The notes under the pieces were generated by a model. The model ran no database searches. It was given only the letters and a program-made list of their open reading frames with translations, and was not told the origin of the DNA. A stretch of DNA of 64,000 bases. Origin: Gemmatimonadota bacterium. GTDB lineage: Bacteria > Gemmatimonadota > Gemmatimonadetes > Gemmatimonadales > Gemmatimonadaceae. The stretch is from positions 1 to 64,000 of the forward strand of contig JAQBQB010000019.1 of assembly GCA_028287235.1 (NCBI GenBank), read 5' to 3'. Positions 41,550 to 49,945 of the stretch are shown piece after piece; the stretch's first letter is position 1, and each line of letters starts with the position of its first letter. The position numbers and the translations under genes were made by a program.

Positions 41550-42191
41550 CTAGGGCGACTTCGGCGGCGGCTGCGCGAGTCGCTTCCGAATGCGATCCAA
41601 CTCGGCGTTCGCCTTCGCCAACTCGTCCTTGAGCCGCTTGATCTCGGCGTCCGCCGAGGGAGGAACGTCGGTTGCCTTCGCCGTAGCTGCAGCCGCGGCG
41701 GCCGCGGCGTCTGCCGCCTGCGCCTTGGCGTCTTTCGCCGTGGAGGTGGCGTCCTTCGCCTGCGCCATCGCGTTGGCGGCCAGCTTGTTCAGGCCATCGA
41801 GCTGACCGGCCACCCTGCGAATGATGGTGGCCTCGGCGACATGATGGCGCGGGCGCTGGTCGGCGAGGTACCCATCCAGCGACGCCATCGCGGTCGTGAG
41901 CGACTGGCGCGGATTGTTCGGGTCCATGCGCAGGAGCGCGCGCCAGTACGTCGTCTCGACGGCCTCCGGCGTGCCCGGGTAGCGCGTAGCAAAATCGGCG
42001 AGCACGCTGTCGGCGGTGTCGTATCTGCCGTCGGCAACGTCCTTCTGCGCCGCCGACAACGCAGTGGGCCACGCCCGTTCGGGGGCGACCGTCGTGCGGG
42101 CGTTGAGCGCGGAGCAGCCGCCCGCGAGCATCGCCGCGACCGCGGCACCCGCGACGATTGCGTACCGCCGAAGCGTTGCGGTCTTCGTCAT
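41550..42191 (-). CDS. Lipoprotein with helical repeats and coiled coil
   Basis: 213 aa from the ATG at 42191; the frame is open upstream but the lipobox fits this start. Signal peptide with lipobox LAGGC (Cys24-26 region), then TPR-like helices (ALSAAQKDVADGRYDTADSV), an Ala-rich stretch and a C-terminal coiled coil (IKRLKDELAKANAELDRIRK). The acylated, helical protein probably sits in the envelope. Its ATG overlaps the histidine-kinase stop, so the two are coupled; it might be an accessory sensor or output of that kinase (inference). Confidence 0.7.
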   Translation of the reverse strand: MTKTATLRRYAIVAGAAVAAMLAGGCSALNARTTVAPERAWPTALSAAQKDVADGRYDTADSVLADFATRYPGTPEAVETTYWRALLRMDPNNPRQSLTTAMASLDGYLADQRPRHHVAEATIIRRVAGQLDGLNKLAANAMAQAKDATSTAKDAKAQAADAAAAAAAATAKATDVPPSADAEIKRLKDELAKANAELDRIRKRLAQPPPKSP

Positions 42192-43684
42192 CCTGCGGTT
42201 TCCGATAGCGCGCGTTGCATGGACGACCGCCGAGCAACGCGCGTTGGCAATGTGATCTTGAATGTGGTACCGACTCCGAGAGTGCTCTCGCACGAGATCG
42301 TGCCTCCATGCGCGTCGACGATCTGTTTTGCGATGGCAAGTCCCAAGCCCGTCCCTTTCGCGTGGGCGGATCCTTGGTTGTCGGCTTGGTAAAACTTGTC
42401 GAAGATCCGATGGAGCTGCTCGGGTGGAATGCCGGCGCCCGTGTCGCGCACCTCCATGAGCAAGCGGCCGCCGCCGTCGACCTGCTCGAGACTCAACTCG
42501 ATCGTCCCGCCCCGCGGCGTGAACTTGAACGCGTTCGACAGCAGGTTGCCGAGCACCTCGTTGATCCGGTCCTGATCCCAGACGACTTCTCGCGGCAGGT
42601 CGCCGTTTCGGCGAATGCAGAACTGCACCTCGCGCTGCACGGCGAGCACGTGGAACGCGTCCTCGAGCTCCGCGAGCATGTTCTCGAGGTTGATGTGTCT
42701 GGGTTCCACGCGTCCGCCGCCCGCTTCGAAGCGGCTCACGTCGAGGAGTTGTTTGACGAGGCGAAGCAGAGTGTTCGCCTGCAGGCCGAGTGTCTTGTGG
42801 ACGTCCTGCTGCTTCGGCGTGAGCGGGCCGTAGATGCCCTCCTCCATCAGCTGCAGGTAGCCGAGCATGACGTTGATCGGCGTCTTGAGCTCGTGCGAGG
42901 CAACGGAGACGAACTCCGCCTTGAGCTTGTCCAACTCGCCGAGCTGTCGCGTCATCTCGAGGAAGCTCTGGGCGAGCTGGCCGAACTCGTCCGACCGATC
43001 GGGCGGAATCCGGAGCTTGTACTCCAGATCACCGTCGGCCACGGCTTGCATGCCCGATTTCAAGTCGTGGATGGGTTGGTTGATCGAGCGAGTGAGCCAG
43101 AACGCGACGGCGCCCGCCACCAGCAGGGCGAGCATCAGGGCGATCATCGACACGCTGGCGGTTCGCGAGATCGTCGTCGCTTGGGCCGCCACCCGTGCCG
43201 TCGTTCGATTCTGCAGCTCGTGCTCGGCCACGATCACCGTGGAGTCGGCGTGGCTCAGCGCCGGCACGAAGACGCGCGCCGACAGGGAATCGGCCACCTT
43301 GGGGTTGTTGGCCAGCGCGGCCTCATACTCCGCCGGCGCCGCCTCGGCGACCTGCCGGATCGAACTCCCGATGTCTCGCGCGTAGGCGGGCAACTGATAG
43401 TGACTCATCGAGTCCGCCATCGCCGCGACGTGGCGCACCTGCTTGTCCATGGCGTCGCGCGCGGCGACGTCCTTGGAAAACAGGAGCGCAAGCTCCTGGC
43501 GGCGAAGGTCGTTGAGTCCTTCTCGCAGGCGGCCGATCAGGAGCGACGCGGCGAATTCCTGGTCGCGCAACGCCTTCGCGTCGTCATGCAGCCGATAGAG
43601 CGACTGAATGGCGAAGAGGAGTGGACCAACGAGGATGATCGCGATGGTGACGAGGCCAATCGCGAGCCTCGAACGTAAGGTCAT
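42188..43684 (-). CDS. Membrane sensor histidine kinase
   Basis: 498 aa from ATG 43684. Two membrane helices (LAIGLVTIAIILVGPLLFA and MIALMLALLVAGAVAFWLT) flank a periplasmic all-helical sensor of about 150 residues. HAMP follows, then HisKA with the phosphoacceptor His in SVASHELKTPINVM, then HATPase with NLLSNAFKFTP, DTGAGIP and GTGLGLAI. No receiver domain; no response regulator adjacent. An upstream in-frame stretch passes through a 10-bp tandem repeat and is unlikely to be coding. Signal unknown. Confidence 0.9.
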   Translation of the reverse strand: MTLRSRLAIGLVTIAIILVGPLLFAIQSLYRLHDDAKALRDQEFAASLLIGRLREGLNDLRRQELALLFSKDVAARDAMDKQVRHVAAMADSMSHYQLPAYARDIGSSIRQVAEAAPAEYEAALANNPKVADSLSARVFVPALSHADSTVIVAEHELQNRTTARVAAQATTISRTASVSMIALMLALLVAGAVAFWLTRSINQPIHDLKSGMQAVADGDLEYKLRIPPDRSDEFGQLAQSFLEMTRQLGELDKLKAEFVSVASHELKTPINVMLGYLQLMEEGIYGPLTPKQQDVHKTLGLQANTLLRLVKQLLDVSRFEAGGGRVEPRHINLENMLAELEDAFHVLAVQREVQFCIRRNGDLPREVVWDQDRINEVLGNLLSNAFKFTPRGGTIELSLEQVDGGGRLLMEVRDTGAGIPPEQLHRIFDKFYQADNQGSAHAKGTGLGLAIAKQIVDAHGGTISCESTLGVGTTFKITLPTRVARRSSMQRALSETAG

Positions 43685-43696
43685 TTCGGTGCGGAG

Positions 43697-43731
43697 AGCG
43701 GTCGGAAGCGGTCGGAAGCGGTCGGGAGCGG
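43697..43731 (+). repeat. 10-bp tandem repeat upstream of the histidine kinase
   Basis: About 3.5 copies of AGCGGTCGGA (43697-43706, 43707-43716, 43717-43726 with one change, then a partial copy). It lies in the leader of the minus-strand kinase, 13 bp from its start codon. Confidence 0.7.
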
Positions 43732-43848
43732 AAGGCGTATGACAACGTGGACACCGCAAGGACGACGCCGCTAGCAGGGGTACCGTCGTCCGAATGAGAA
43801 GTGTAGCGTTATACCTCGCCCCGCCAAATGCTTAGCCCGTTTTTCCTC

Positions 43849-45153
43849 ATGGCCGACACCAGCACTCCTCGCATCGCCGAGCTCCACGATTACGCCGGTC
43901 AAACCGTGACCGTCCGCGGGTGGGTCACCCACGTCCGGTCGTCCGGCAAGGTCGCGTTCGCCGTCATTCGCGACGGCACGGGGATCATGCAGGCCGTCTT
44001 CGTGAAGACACAGTTGCCGCCGGAGGTCTGGGAGCGGTTCAAGGAGCTGACGCTCGAAACGTCGGTCCACGTGACGGGCGAAGTGCGCGCCGAGGCCCGT
44101 GCGCCCGGCGGGTTCGAGATGGGGGTAACGGGGCTGACCGTCATCGGGGCGAGCCCGATCGACTACCCCATTCAGCCGAAAGAGCACGGGATCGACTTTC
44201 TGCTCGACCACCGGCATTTCTGGCTTCGCAGCAACCGCCAGCGCGCGATCTTCGTGATCCGCAACGAGATCGAGCAGGCGATTCACGATTTCTACTACGA
44301 GCGCGGCTTCCTCCGGCTCGACACGCCGATCCTCACGGCGGCCATCGGCGAGCGGAGCGGCCTGTTCTCGACCGAGTATTTCGAGGAAGGGAACGCCTAT
44401 CTTGCGCAGACGGGCCAGCTCTATGGCGAGGCCGCGGCAGCCGCATTCGGCAAGATCTACACGTTCGGCCCCACGTTCCGCGCGGAAAAGTCGAAGACGC
44501 GCCGCCATCTCACCGAGTTCTGGATGATCGAGCCGGAGGTGGCGTGGAATGACTCCGAGGACAACATGCGCCTCCAGGAGGACTTCGTTTCATACCTGGT
44601 TCAGCGGGTGTTGGTGCGCTGCGCGGCGGCGCTCGCGGAGCTGGAGCGCGACACCACTGCGTTGGAACGCGTGAAGGCGCCCTTTCATCGCGTGAGCTAC
44701 ACCGACGCGGTCGAGATTCTCCAGAAAAAGGGAAGCGCCGTGAAGTGGGGCGACGATCTCGGAGCGGAGGACGAGTCGCTGCTCGTCGCCGACTACGACC
44801 GTCCGGTCTTCGTGATGAACTATCCGAAGGAAGCCAAGGCGTTCTACATGAAGGAGAACCCGGCGGACCCGCGCACCGTGCTGTGCGACGACTGCCTCGC
44901 GCCCGAGGGGTACGGCGAGATCATCGGCGGGTCACAGCGCGAGGACGACTACGACAAGCTCCTCCACCGCATTCAGGAGGAAGGGCTGCCGCTCGACGCG
45001 TACGGGTGGTATCTCGACCTGCGGAAGTACGGCACCTTCACGCATTCCGGCTTCGGCCTGGGACTCGAGCGCACGGTGGCGTGGATCTGTGGTTTGCCGC
45101 ACATCCGCGAGGCGAGCGCGTTCCCGCGGATGATGCACCGGCTACGGCCGTAG
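43849..45153 (+). CDS. asnS: Asparaginyl-tRNA synthetase
   Basis: 434 aa. N-terminal OB anticodon-binding domain (TVRGWVTHVRSSGKVAF), then class-II catalytic core: motif 2 FRAEKSKTRRHLTEFWMIEP, IIGGSQREDDYDKL and the motif 3 GFGLGLERTVAWICG followed by LPHIREASAFPR, the AsnRS version. Charges tRNA-Asn. ATG 43849; a frame extension to 43828 has a second ATG but poor spacing. A TTATAC at 43809 is a weak -10 candidate upstream. Its 3' end faces mazG with 20 bp between. Confidence 0.95.
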   Translation: MADTSTPRIAELHDYAGQTVTVRGWVTHVRSSGKVAFAVIRDGTGIMQAVFVKTQLPPEVWERFKELTLETSVHVTGEVRAEARAPGGFEMGVTGLTVIGASPIDYPIQPKEHGIDFLLDHRHFWLRSNRQRAIFVIRNEIEQAIHDFYYERGFLRLDTPILTAAIGERSGLFSTEYFEEGNAYLAQTGQLYGEAAAAAFGKIYTFGPTFRAEKSKTRRHLTEFWMIEPEVAWNDSEDNMRLQEDFVSYLVQRVLVRCAAALAELERDTTALERVKAPFHRVSYTDAVEILQKKGSAVKWGDDLGAEDESLLVADYDRPVFVMNYPKEAKAFYMKENPADPRTVLCDDCLAPEGYGEIIGGSQREDDYDKLLHRIQEEGLPLDAYGWYLDLRKYGTFTHSGFGLGLERTVAWICGLPHIREASAFPRMMHRLRP

Positions 45154-45173
45154 GGCACGCCGCCGAGTAGGTG

Positions 45174-45926
45174 TCATCCTAGCCGTTCCCGCGCCTTCAC
45201 TTCGTCCCAGATCTCGTCGAGCTGCTCGAGCGACGCCTTGCCCACCTCGAGGCCGCGCTTCTTGGCGATCGACTCCACCAGCCCGAACCGGCGCGCGAAC
45301 TTCACGTTCGCCTTGTCGAGCGCCAGCGCGGGGTGCACGCCGGCTTTGCGCGACAGGTTCACGACGGCGAACAACAGGTCGCCCATCTCCTCCTCGAGTC
45401 GCTCGGACGACGGCCCGGCGACCAGCTCGTCCCGGACTTCCTGAAGCTCTTCTTCGACTTTCTGAATCGGGCCCTCCACATCGGGCCAGTCGAATCCCAC
45501 GCCGGCCGCGCGATCCTGCAGCCGAAACGCTCGGTGCAGGGCGGGGAGATCGACGGGAAGTCCGTCCACGATACTCTCTCGCCGCTTCGCCTTCATCTCC
45601 TCCCACGACTGTTTGACGCCGTCGCCGTACAGATGGGGATGCCGGCCGCGCATCTTCGCGATGAAGCCCTGCGCCACGTCGTACATCGTAAAGGCGCCGC
45701 GCTCCTCAGCGACGACTGAGTGAAAGAGGACCTGCAACAGGAGGTCGCCCAACTCCTCGCGGAGCTTTGCGTCGTCGCCGGCGCGGATCGCGTCGTCTAC
45801 TTCGTACGCTTCCTCGATGAGGTACGGTCGCAGCGATTCATGTGTTTGCGCCGCGTCCCAGTCGCAGCGCGCACGTAAATCGCGCATCAGCGCGAGCGTA
45901 TCTTCAAGTGTTGGTTTCGGTTGCAT
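45174..45926 (-). CDS. mazG: Nucleoside triphosphate pyrophosphohydrolase MazG
   Basis: 250 aa. Two MazG repeats: the first with IEEAYEVDDAIRAGDDAKL and REELGDLLLQVLFH, the second with KVEEELQEVRDEL and RLEEEMGDLLFAVVNL, giving two EExxE...ExxD metal sites. It hydrolyses NTPs/dNTPs to NMP and PPi for nucleotide-pool cleaning. Start ATG 45926, close behind a predicted TTGACC-N18-TAGTAT promoter shared head-to-head with alr. Confidence 0.93.
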   Translation of the reverse strand: MQPKPTLEDTLALMRDLRARCDWDAAQTHESLRPYLIEEAYEVDDAIRAGDDAKLREELGDLLLQVLFHSVVAEERGAFTMYDVAQGFIAKMRGRHPHLYGDGVKQSWEEMKAKRRESIVDGLPVDLPALHRAFRLQDRAAGVGFDWPDVEGPIQKVEEELQEVRDELVAGPSSERLEEEMGDLLFAVVNLSRKAGVHPALALDKANVKFARRFGLVESIAKKRGLEVGKASLEQLDEIWDEVKARERLG

Positions 45927-45949
45927 AGCCTCCTCGGCTCCGGTATACT
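45921..45949 (+). promoter_or_regulatory. Promoter for alr-deoB-cdd
   Basis: TTGCAT at 45921-45926, 17-bp spacer, TATACT at 45944-45949, with a start expected near 45956 and an 18-base leader to the alr ATG. The -35 overlaps the mazG start codon, and the -10 overlaps the minus-strand -10. Confidence 0.5.
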
Positions 45950-45974
45950 ACCCGACCTGCGAATCATGGGTCAA
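45945..45974 (-). promoter_or_regulatory. Promoter for mazG, overlapping the alr promoter
   Basis: Reading leftward: TTGACC (45974-45969), 18-bp spacer, TAGTAT (45950-45945). Start expected near 45938, about 12 bases before the mazG ATG. It shares five bases with the -10 of the alr promoter, so both cannot be occupied at once. Confidence 0.5.
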
Positions 45975-47053
45975 TGCATAGCTTGATGAGACGCGCCTGG
46001 GTCGATATCGACCTCGGCGCGTTGTTACGCAACGGGACTACCGTCGCGGCGCACGCCGGCGTTCCGCTTTTGCCAATGGTCAAGGCGGATGCGTACGGGC
46101 TGGGCGCCGTGCGCGTCGCGCGAACGCTCGAGCAGTTGAACCCGTGGGGATTCGGTGTCGCGACGATCGGCGAAGGCGAAGAGCTGCGTCGCGCCGCGAT
46201 CGCGCGGCCGGTCCTCGTCTTTACGCCGCTCCTCGTCGAAGAGTTCGACGCCGCCATTCGAGCCGACCTCACGCCCACCCTTGGCGACGTCCATTCCATC
46301 ACGCGTTGGAGTGAGACGGGCCGCCCCTGGCAGCTCGCCGTCGATACCGGAATGAGTCGCGCAGGTGTGCAGTGGAACGAGATCGACGCGTTGCTCGCCG
46401 TCGTTCGCGACGTTCCGCCGCAGGGCGTGTTCACGCACTTCCATTCCGCCGAGCGCAACGACGCAACGCGCGCCGTTCAGGAAAAACGGTTTGCCGAAGC
46501 GGTGGCGCGCCTGCCCGTTCGGCCGCCGATGGTGCATGCCGAGAACAGTCCGGCGGTGGAGCATGGCGGCGCGTCGGAATGGAGCGTCGTGCGGCCAGGC
46601 GTCTTCCTTTACGGGGTGAGCAGCGGTAATTCGCCGCAGATTCGCCCCGAGCAGGTGGCATCGTTGCGCGCGCGCGTCGTCGATCTGCGCACGATCGACG
46701 ACGGCGAAACGGTGAGCTACGGCGGCACCTATCGCGCCGCCGGCACACGCCGCATCGCGACGCTCGCGATCGGCTACGCCGACGGCTACCGCCGAGTGCT
46801 CGGGAATCGCGCGAGCGTGCTGCTGCGCGGAAAGCGCGCGCCGGTCGCCGGCGTCGTCACCATGGACATGACGATGGTCGACGTCACCGACGTCGAATGC
46901 GAGGTGGGCGATGTGGCCACGCTGATCGGTGCCGACGGCGACGAGCGGATCGACGTGACCGACGTTGCCGCGCTGGGCGACCTGAGCCCGTACGAAGTGC
47001 TCACCGGCCTGCGCGGCCGTTTGCCGCGGCGGTACGTGGGAGGCGAGGGTTGA
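45974..47053 (+). CDS. alr: Alanine racemase
   Basis: 359 aa. N-terminal PLP barrel with the Schiff-base lysine K37 in PMVKADAYGLG and the C-terminal domain with the SYGGTYRA motif carrying the second catalytic base (Y249), then LAIGYADGYRR and TMDMTMVDV. Produces D-alanine for peptidoglycan. It supplies the pathway whose MurF lies at 24175. ATG 45974 is preferred; ATG 45986 would drop four residues. The stop overlaps deoB by one base (TGATG). Confidence 0.93.
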   Translation: MHSLMRRAWVDIDLGALLRNGTTVAAHAGVPLLPMVKADAYGLGAVRVARTLEQLNPWGFGVATIGEGEELRRAAIARPVLVFTPLLVEEFDAAIRADLTPTLGDVHSITRWSETGRPWQLAVDTGMSRAGVQWNEIDALLAVVRDVPPQGVFTHFHSAERNDATRAVQEKRFAEAVARLPVRPPMVHAENSPAVEHGGASEWSVVRPGVFLYGVSSGNSPQIRPEQVASLRARVVDLRTIDDGETVSYGGTYRAAGTRRIATLAIGYADGYRRVLGNRASVLLRGKRAPVAGVVTMDMTMVDVTDVECEVGDVATLIGADGDERIDVTDVAALGDLSPYEVLTGLRGRLPRRYVGGEG

Positions 47054-48219
47054 TGCGGCGCGCGGCGATCATCGTTCTCGACGGCGTCGGCATCGGCGCC
47101 GCACCAGACGCATCGAGCTACGGCGACGTGGGCAGCGACACGCTCGGCAACGTGGCGCGCGCGGTGGGCGGCATGGATCTGCCCAACCTCGCGGCGGCCG
47201 GCCTCGGGAACATCGCGGCGCTCGATGGGGTCGAGCCCGCATTCGCTCCCACCGGCGCTTGGGGCCTCATGGTGCCGCAGTCGGCGGGGAAGGACAGCAC
47301 CGCCGGGCATTGGGAAATTGCCGGCGTGCACCTGGGCAAGGCGTTTCCTACCTATCCGCACGGCTTTCCGGCCGATGTGGTCGCCGAATTCGCACGGCGA
47401 ACCGGGCGTGGCGTGATTGGAAATGTGGTGGGCAGCGGTACGGCCGTGATCGACCGGTTCGGACCGGAGCAGATGCGAACGGGCGACTGGATTCTCTACA
47501 CGTCCGCCGATTCGGTCTTTCAGATCGCGGCCCACGAAGCGGTGGTTCCACTCGACGAGCTGTATCGCGCCTGCCAGACCGCGCGCGAGATGCTCGTTGC
47601 ACCGCACGACGTGTCGCGCGTCATCGCCCGGCCATACGTCGGGCAGCCGGGGGCATTCACTCGAACAAAGAATCGTCGCGACTTTTCCATCGCCCCCACC
47701 GGCGAGACGCTGCTCGACGCGCTGAAGTCCGCGGGTGTTTCACGGGCTGGGGTGGGAAAGGTGGACGACCTGTTCGCCGGCCGGGCCATCGAGTCGACCC
47801 ACACGGCGAACAACGCCGAGGGCATCGAGGCCATCCGGAAGTGGATCTCGGAGGCACCAAGTGGGTTACTGTTCGCCAACCTAGTAGATTTCGATCAAGC
47901 CTTCGGGCACCGAAACGACGTTCCGGGGTTCTATGGAGCGTTGCGGCAGTTCGACGCCGCCCTTCCGGGGCTGCTGGCTCTTTTACGCGAGGACGATCTG
48001 CTTTTCCTGACCGCCGACCACGGGAACGATCCGACGACCCCGTCGACCGATCACGCACGGGAGTGCGTGCCGCTCCTGGCGCTCGGCCGGCCGGTGCGAC
48101 CGGCCCCACTCGGGGCTCGCTCGACCTTTTCGGATCTCGGCGCGACGGTCGGGGAATGGCTTGACGTCCCATTTCGGGGCAGAGGAACGTCGTTTCTTCC
48201 CCAGCTGGTCGCTCGCTAG
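47053..48219 (+). CDS. deoB: Phosphopentomutase DeoB
   Basis: 388 aa, alkaline-phosphatase superfamily. Opening LDGVGIGAAPDASSYGDVGS with metal-binding Asp, SAGKDSTAGHWEIAG with the catalytic Thr, and FLTADHGNDPT with the late metal ligands. Interconverts (deoxy)ribose-1-phosphate and -5-phosphate in nucleoside salvage, and fits with cdd directly downstream. ATG 47053 overlaps the alr TGA. Confidence 0.94.
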   Translation: MRRAAIIVLDGVGIGAAPDASSYGDVGSDTLGNVARAVGGMDLPNLAAAGLGNIAALDGVEPAFAPTGAWGLMVPQSAGKDSTAGHWEIAGVHLGKAFPTYPHGFPADVVAEFARRTGRGVIGNVVGSGTAVIDRFGPEQMRTGDWILYTSADSVFQIAAHEAVVPLDELYRACQTAREMLVAPHDVSRVIARPYVGQPGAFTRTKNRRDFSIAPTGETLLDALKSAGVSRAGVGKVDDLFAGRAIESTHTANNAEGIEAIRKWISEAPSGLLFANLVDFDQAFGHRNDVPGFYGALRQFDAALPGLLALLREDDLLFLTADHGNDPTTPSTDHARECVPLLALGRPVRPAPLGARSTFSDLGATVGEWLDVPFRGRGTSFLPQLVAR

Positions 48220-48220
48220 C

Positions 48221-48664
48221 ATGGCAGTCGACGAGCGGCCGGGGACGCAGCTTCCCGGCGACGATCGGACGTTGACCGTACTTCGCGAGCGCGCGTTTGC
48301 CGCCATGGAGCGCGCGTACGCCCCGTACTCGAACTTTCGCGTCGGTGCCGCGATTCTCGCGTCGGACGGCAGCGTGGCCGAAGGATGCAACGTCGAGAAC
48401 GCCGCATTTCCCGCCGGGATCTGCGCCGAGCGCGTGGCGCTTTCGTCGGCGGTGGCGCGCGGCAATCGAAGCTTCGACGCGGTCCTCATCGCGACCGAGG
48501 CGGACGAGCCGACTCCACCGTGTGGAATCTGCCGGCAGGTACTCGAGGAGTTTGCGCCGCATCTCCTCGTCGTGAGCGTCACGCGCGGTGGTCGCGAGGC
48601 GCGTTGGACGCTGGACGAATTGCTCCCGAAGGCGTTTACCCCGCATTCACTGGACCGGCGATGA
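48221..48664 (+). CDS. cdd: Cytidine deaminase
   Basis: 147 aa. Zinc motif CAE in AAFPAGICAERVAL and PCGICRQ, the arrangement of the small tetrameric class, with YSNFRVGAAI substrate segment. Deaminates cytidine and deoxycytidine to uridine derivatives. The ATG at 48221, 1 bp after the deoB stop, is preferred to an in-frame ATG inside deoB at 48161. With deoB it forms a pyrimidine-nucleoside salvage pair. Confidence 0.93.
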   Translation: MAVDERPGTQLPGDDRTLTVLRERAFAAMERAYAPYSNFRVGAAILASDGSVAEGCNVENAAFPAGICAERVALSSAVARGNRSFDAVLIATEADEPTPPCGICRQVLEEFAPHLLVVSVTRGGREARWTLDELLPKAFTPHSLDRR

Positions 48665-48679
48665 ACCGGAGAGATCGTT

Positions 48680-49945
48680 TTGCTTAAGAAGGTTGTGAAA
48701 TTGCTGACGGCCGTCGCGGCCGTCGTGTCCATCGCGGCGTGCAGCGAAAAGCTCGAGGCCGGAAAATCGTGCCCGTTGCTCTGCCCCACGCAGGCGGTGA
48801 CCCTGTTGGACACGACGATCGACGCGGTGGTCGTCGATACCACGGTCCTCGGTCTGCCGCCGATCGGCACCGAGACGTACTTGATGCTCGCTTCGCACGG
48901 CGACACGCTCGAGACGCGCGCGATCGTTCGCTTCGACACGCTGCCTCAGACGTACACGAAGAGCGGCACGGATAGCACCATCGTGTCGATCGACAGCGCG
49001 ACGCTCGTCACGCCCATCGTGAAGCCGGATTCGGCGCACCGTCCAACGTCGCCGGTGACGATCGAAGTCTACGACGTCGATACCGCGGCGACGGACACGG
49101 TGTCGTCGATCCTCGGGTCGCTCTTCCGACCCGACCGGTTCCTCGGATCCAAGACCTTCGCGCCGGAATCGCTGCTCGATACGCTGCGAATCCCGATCTC
49201 CACCGACTCCGTGCTCGACCGGGTGAAGAACGGCAAGCGGCTTCGCGTCGGCTACCGGTTGCGCAGCACGCCGGGATACGACATCCGCATCGGCACGACG
49301 CAGAACGGCCAGGCAGTGTCGCTGCGCATCAAAGCGTCCAAGGACACGACGGCAACGCCGGTCGTCGTCACGCCGCTGTCGAATACGCCGACGGACCAGC
49401 CGTTCATCGCCGGCCCGCTCGCTGACTACACGATCGTGCTCAAAGGATTGACGACGACGCCTCCGACGCTGTTGTCGGTGGGCGGCGTACCGTCGCGGCG
49501 CGCCTTTTTGCACTTCAACGTTCCGTCGCACATCGTGGACTCCACGACGATCGTGCGAGCGTCGCTGCTCCTCACCCAGGTGCCGAATCGCCGGGTGGAT
49601 CAGCGCGATTCGGTGTACGTATTTCCGCTCGCCGTGCTTGCCGCGCCGGTCGTGACCGATATCGCGAGCGCACTGCAGTTTCTCGGGGGGAACGGACAGT
49701 TCGGGCTCGACTCGGTACGCATGGCTCCCTCGGACAGCGGCCTCCGCTCGTTCGAGATCGCGGGGCTGGTGCGGACCTGGCGGAGCCAGCCGCTCACGGT
49801 GAGCCCGCGCAGCATCGCGTTGCGAAGCGGAGCGGAGGCGCAGCTTCCGGCGCAGTTCGATTTCTTTTCGACGAAGGGCCCGGCCGGGCTGAGGCCTCGC
49901 CTTCGAATCACGTACGTGCCGCAAACAAGCTACGGGTTGCCATGA
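48680..49945 (+). CDS. Secreted lipoprotein of unknown function
   Basis: 421 aa from TTG 48680, with GGAGAG 6 bp upstream. Lipoprotein signal peptide with lipobox IAAC (residues 18-21). The mature part is rich in Thr, Asp, Val and beta-strand pattern, with two spaced cysteines near the N-terminus (CPLLC) and repeated Ig-like strands (FLHFNVPSHIVDSTTIVRAS), suggesting a DNRLRE-like or other beta-sandwich surface protein. It overlaps the outer-membrane protein gene by 4 bp. Confidence 0.6.
   Translation: MLKKVVKLLTAVAAVVSIAACSEKLEAGKSCPLLCPTQAVTLLDTTIDAVVVDTTVLGLPPIGTETYLMLASHGDTLETRAIVRFDTLPQTYTKSGTDSTIVSIDSATLVTPIVKPDSAHRPTSPVTIEVYDVDTAATDTVSSILGSLFRPDRFLGSKTFAPESLLDTLRIPISTDSVLDRVKNGKRLRVGYRLRSTPGYDIRIGTTQNGQAVSLRIKASKDTTATPVVVTPLSNTPTDQPFIAGPLADYTIVLKGLTTTPPTLLSVGGVPSRRAFLHFNVPSHIVDSTTIVRASLLLTQVPNRRVDQRDSVYVFPLAVLAAPVVTDIASALQFLGGNGQFGLDSVRMAPSDSGLRSFEIAGLVRTWRSQPLTVSPRSIALRSGAEAQLPAQFDFFSTKGPAGLRPRLRITYVPQTSYGLP

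Noticed and set aside
41541-41555. CTAGCTAG palindrome between recG and the lipoprotein as a terminator
   Set aside because: Too short for a stable hairpin; it is simply two TAG stops back to back on opposite strands.
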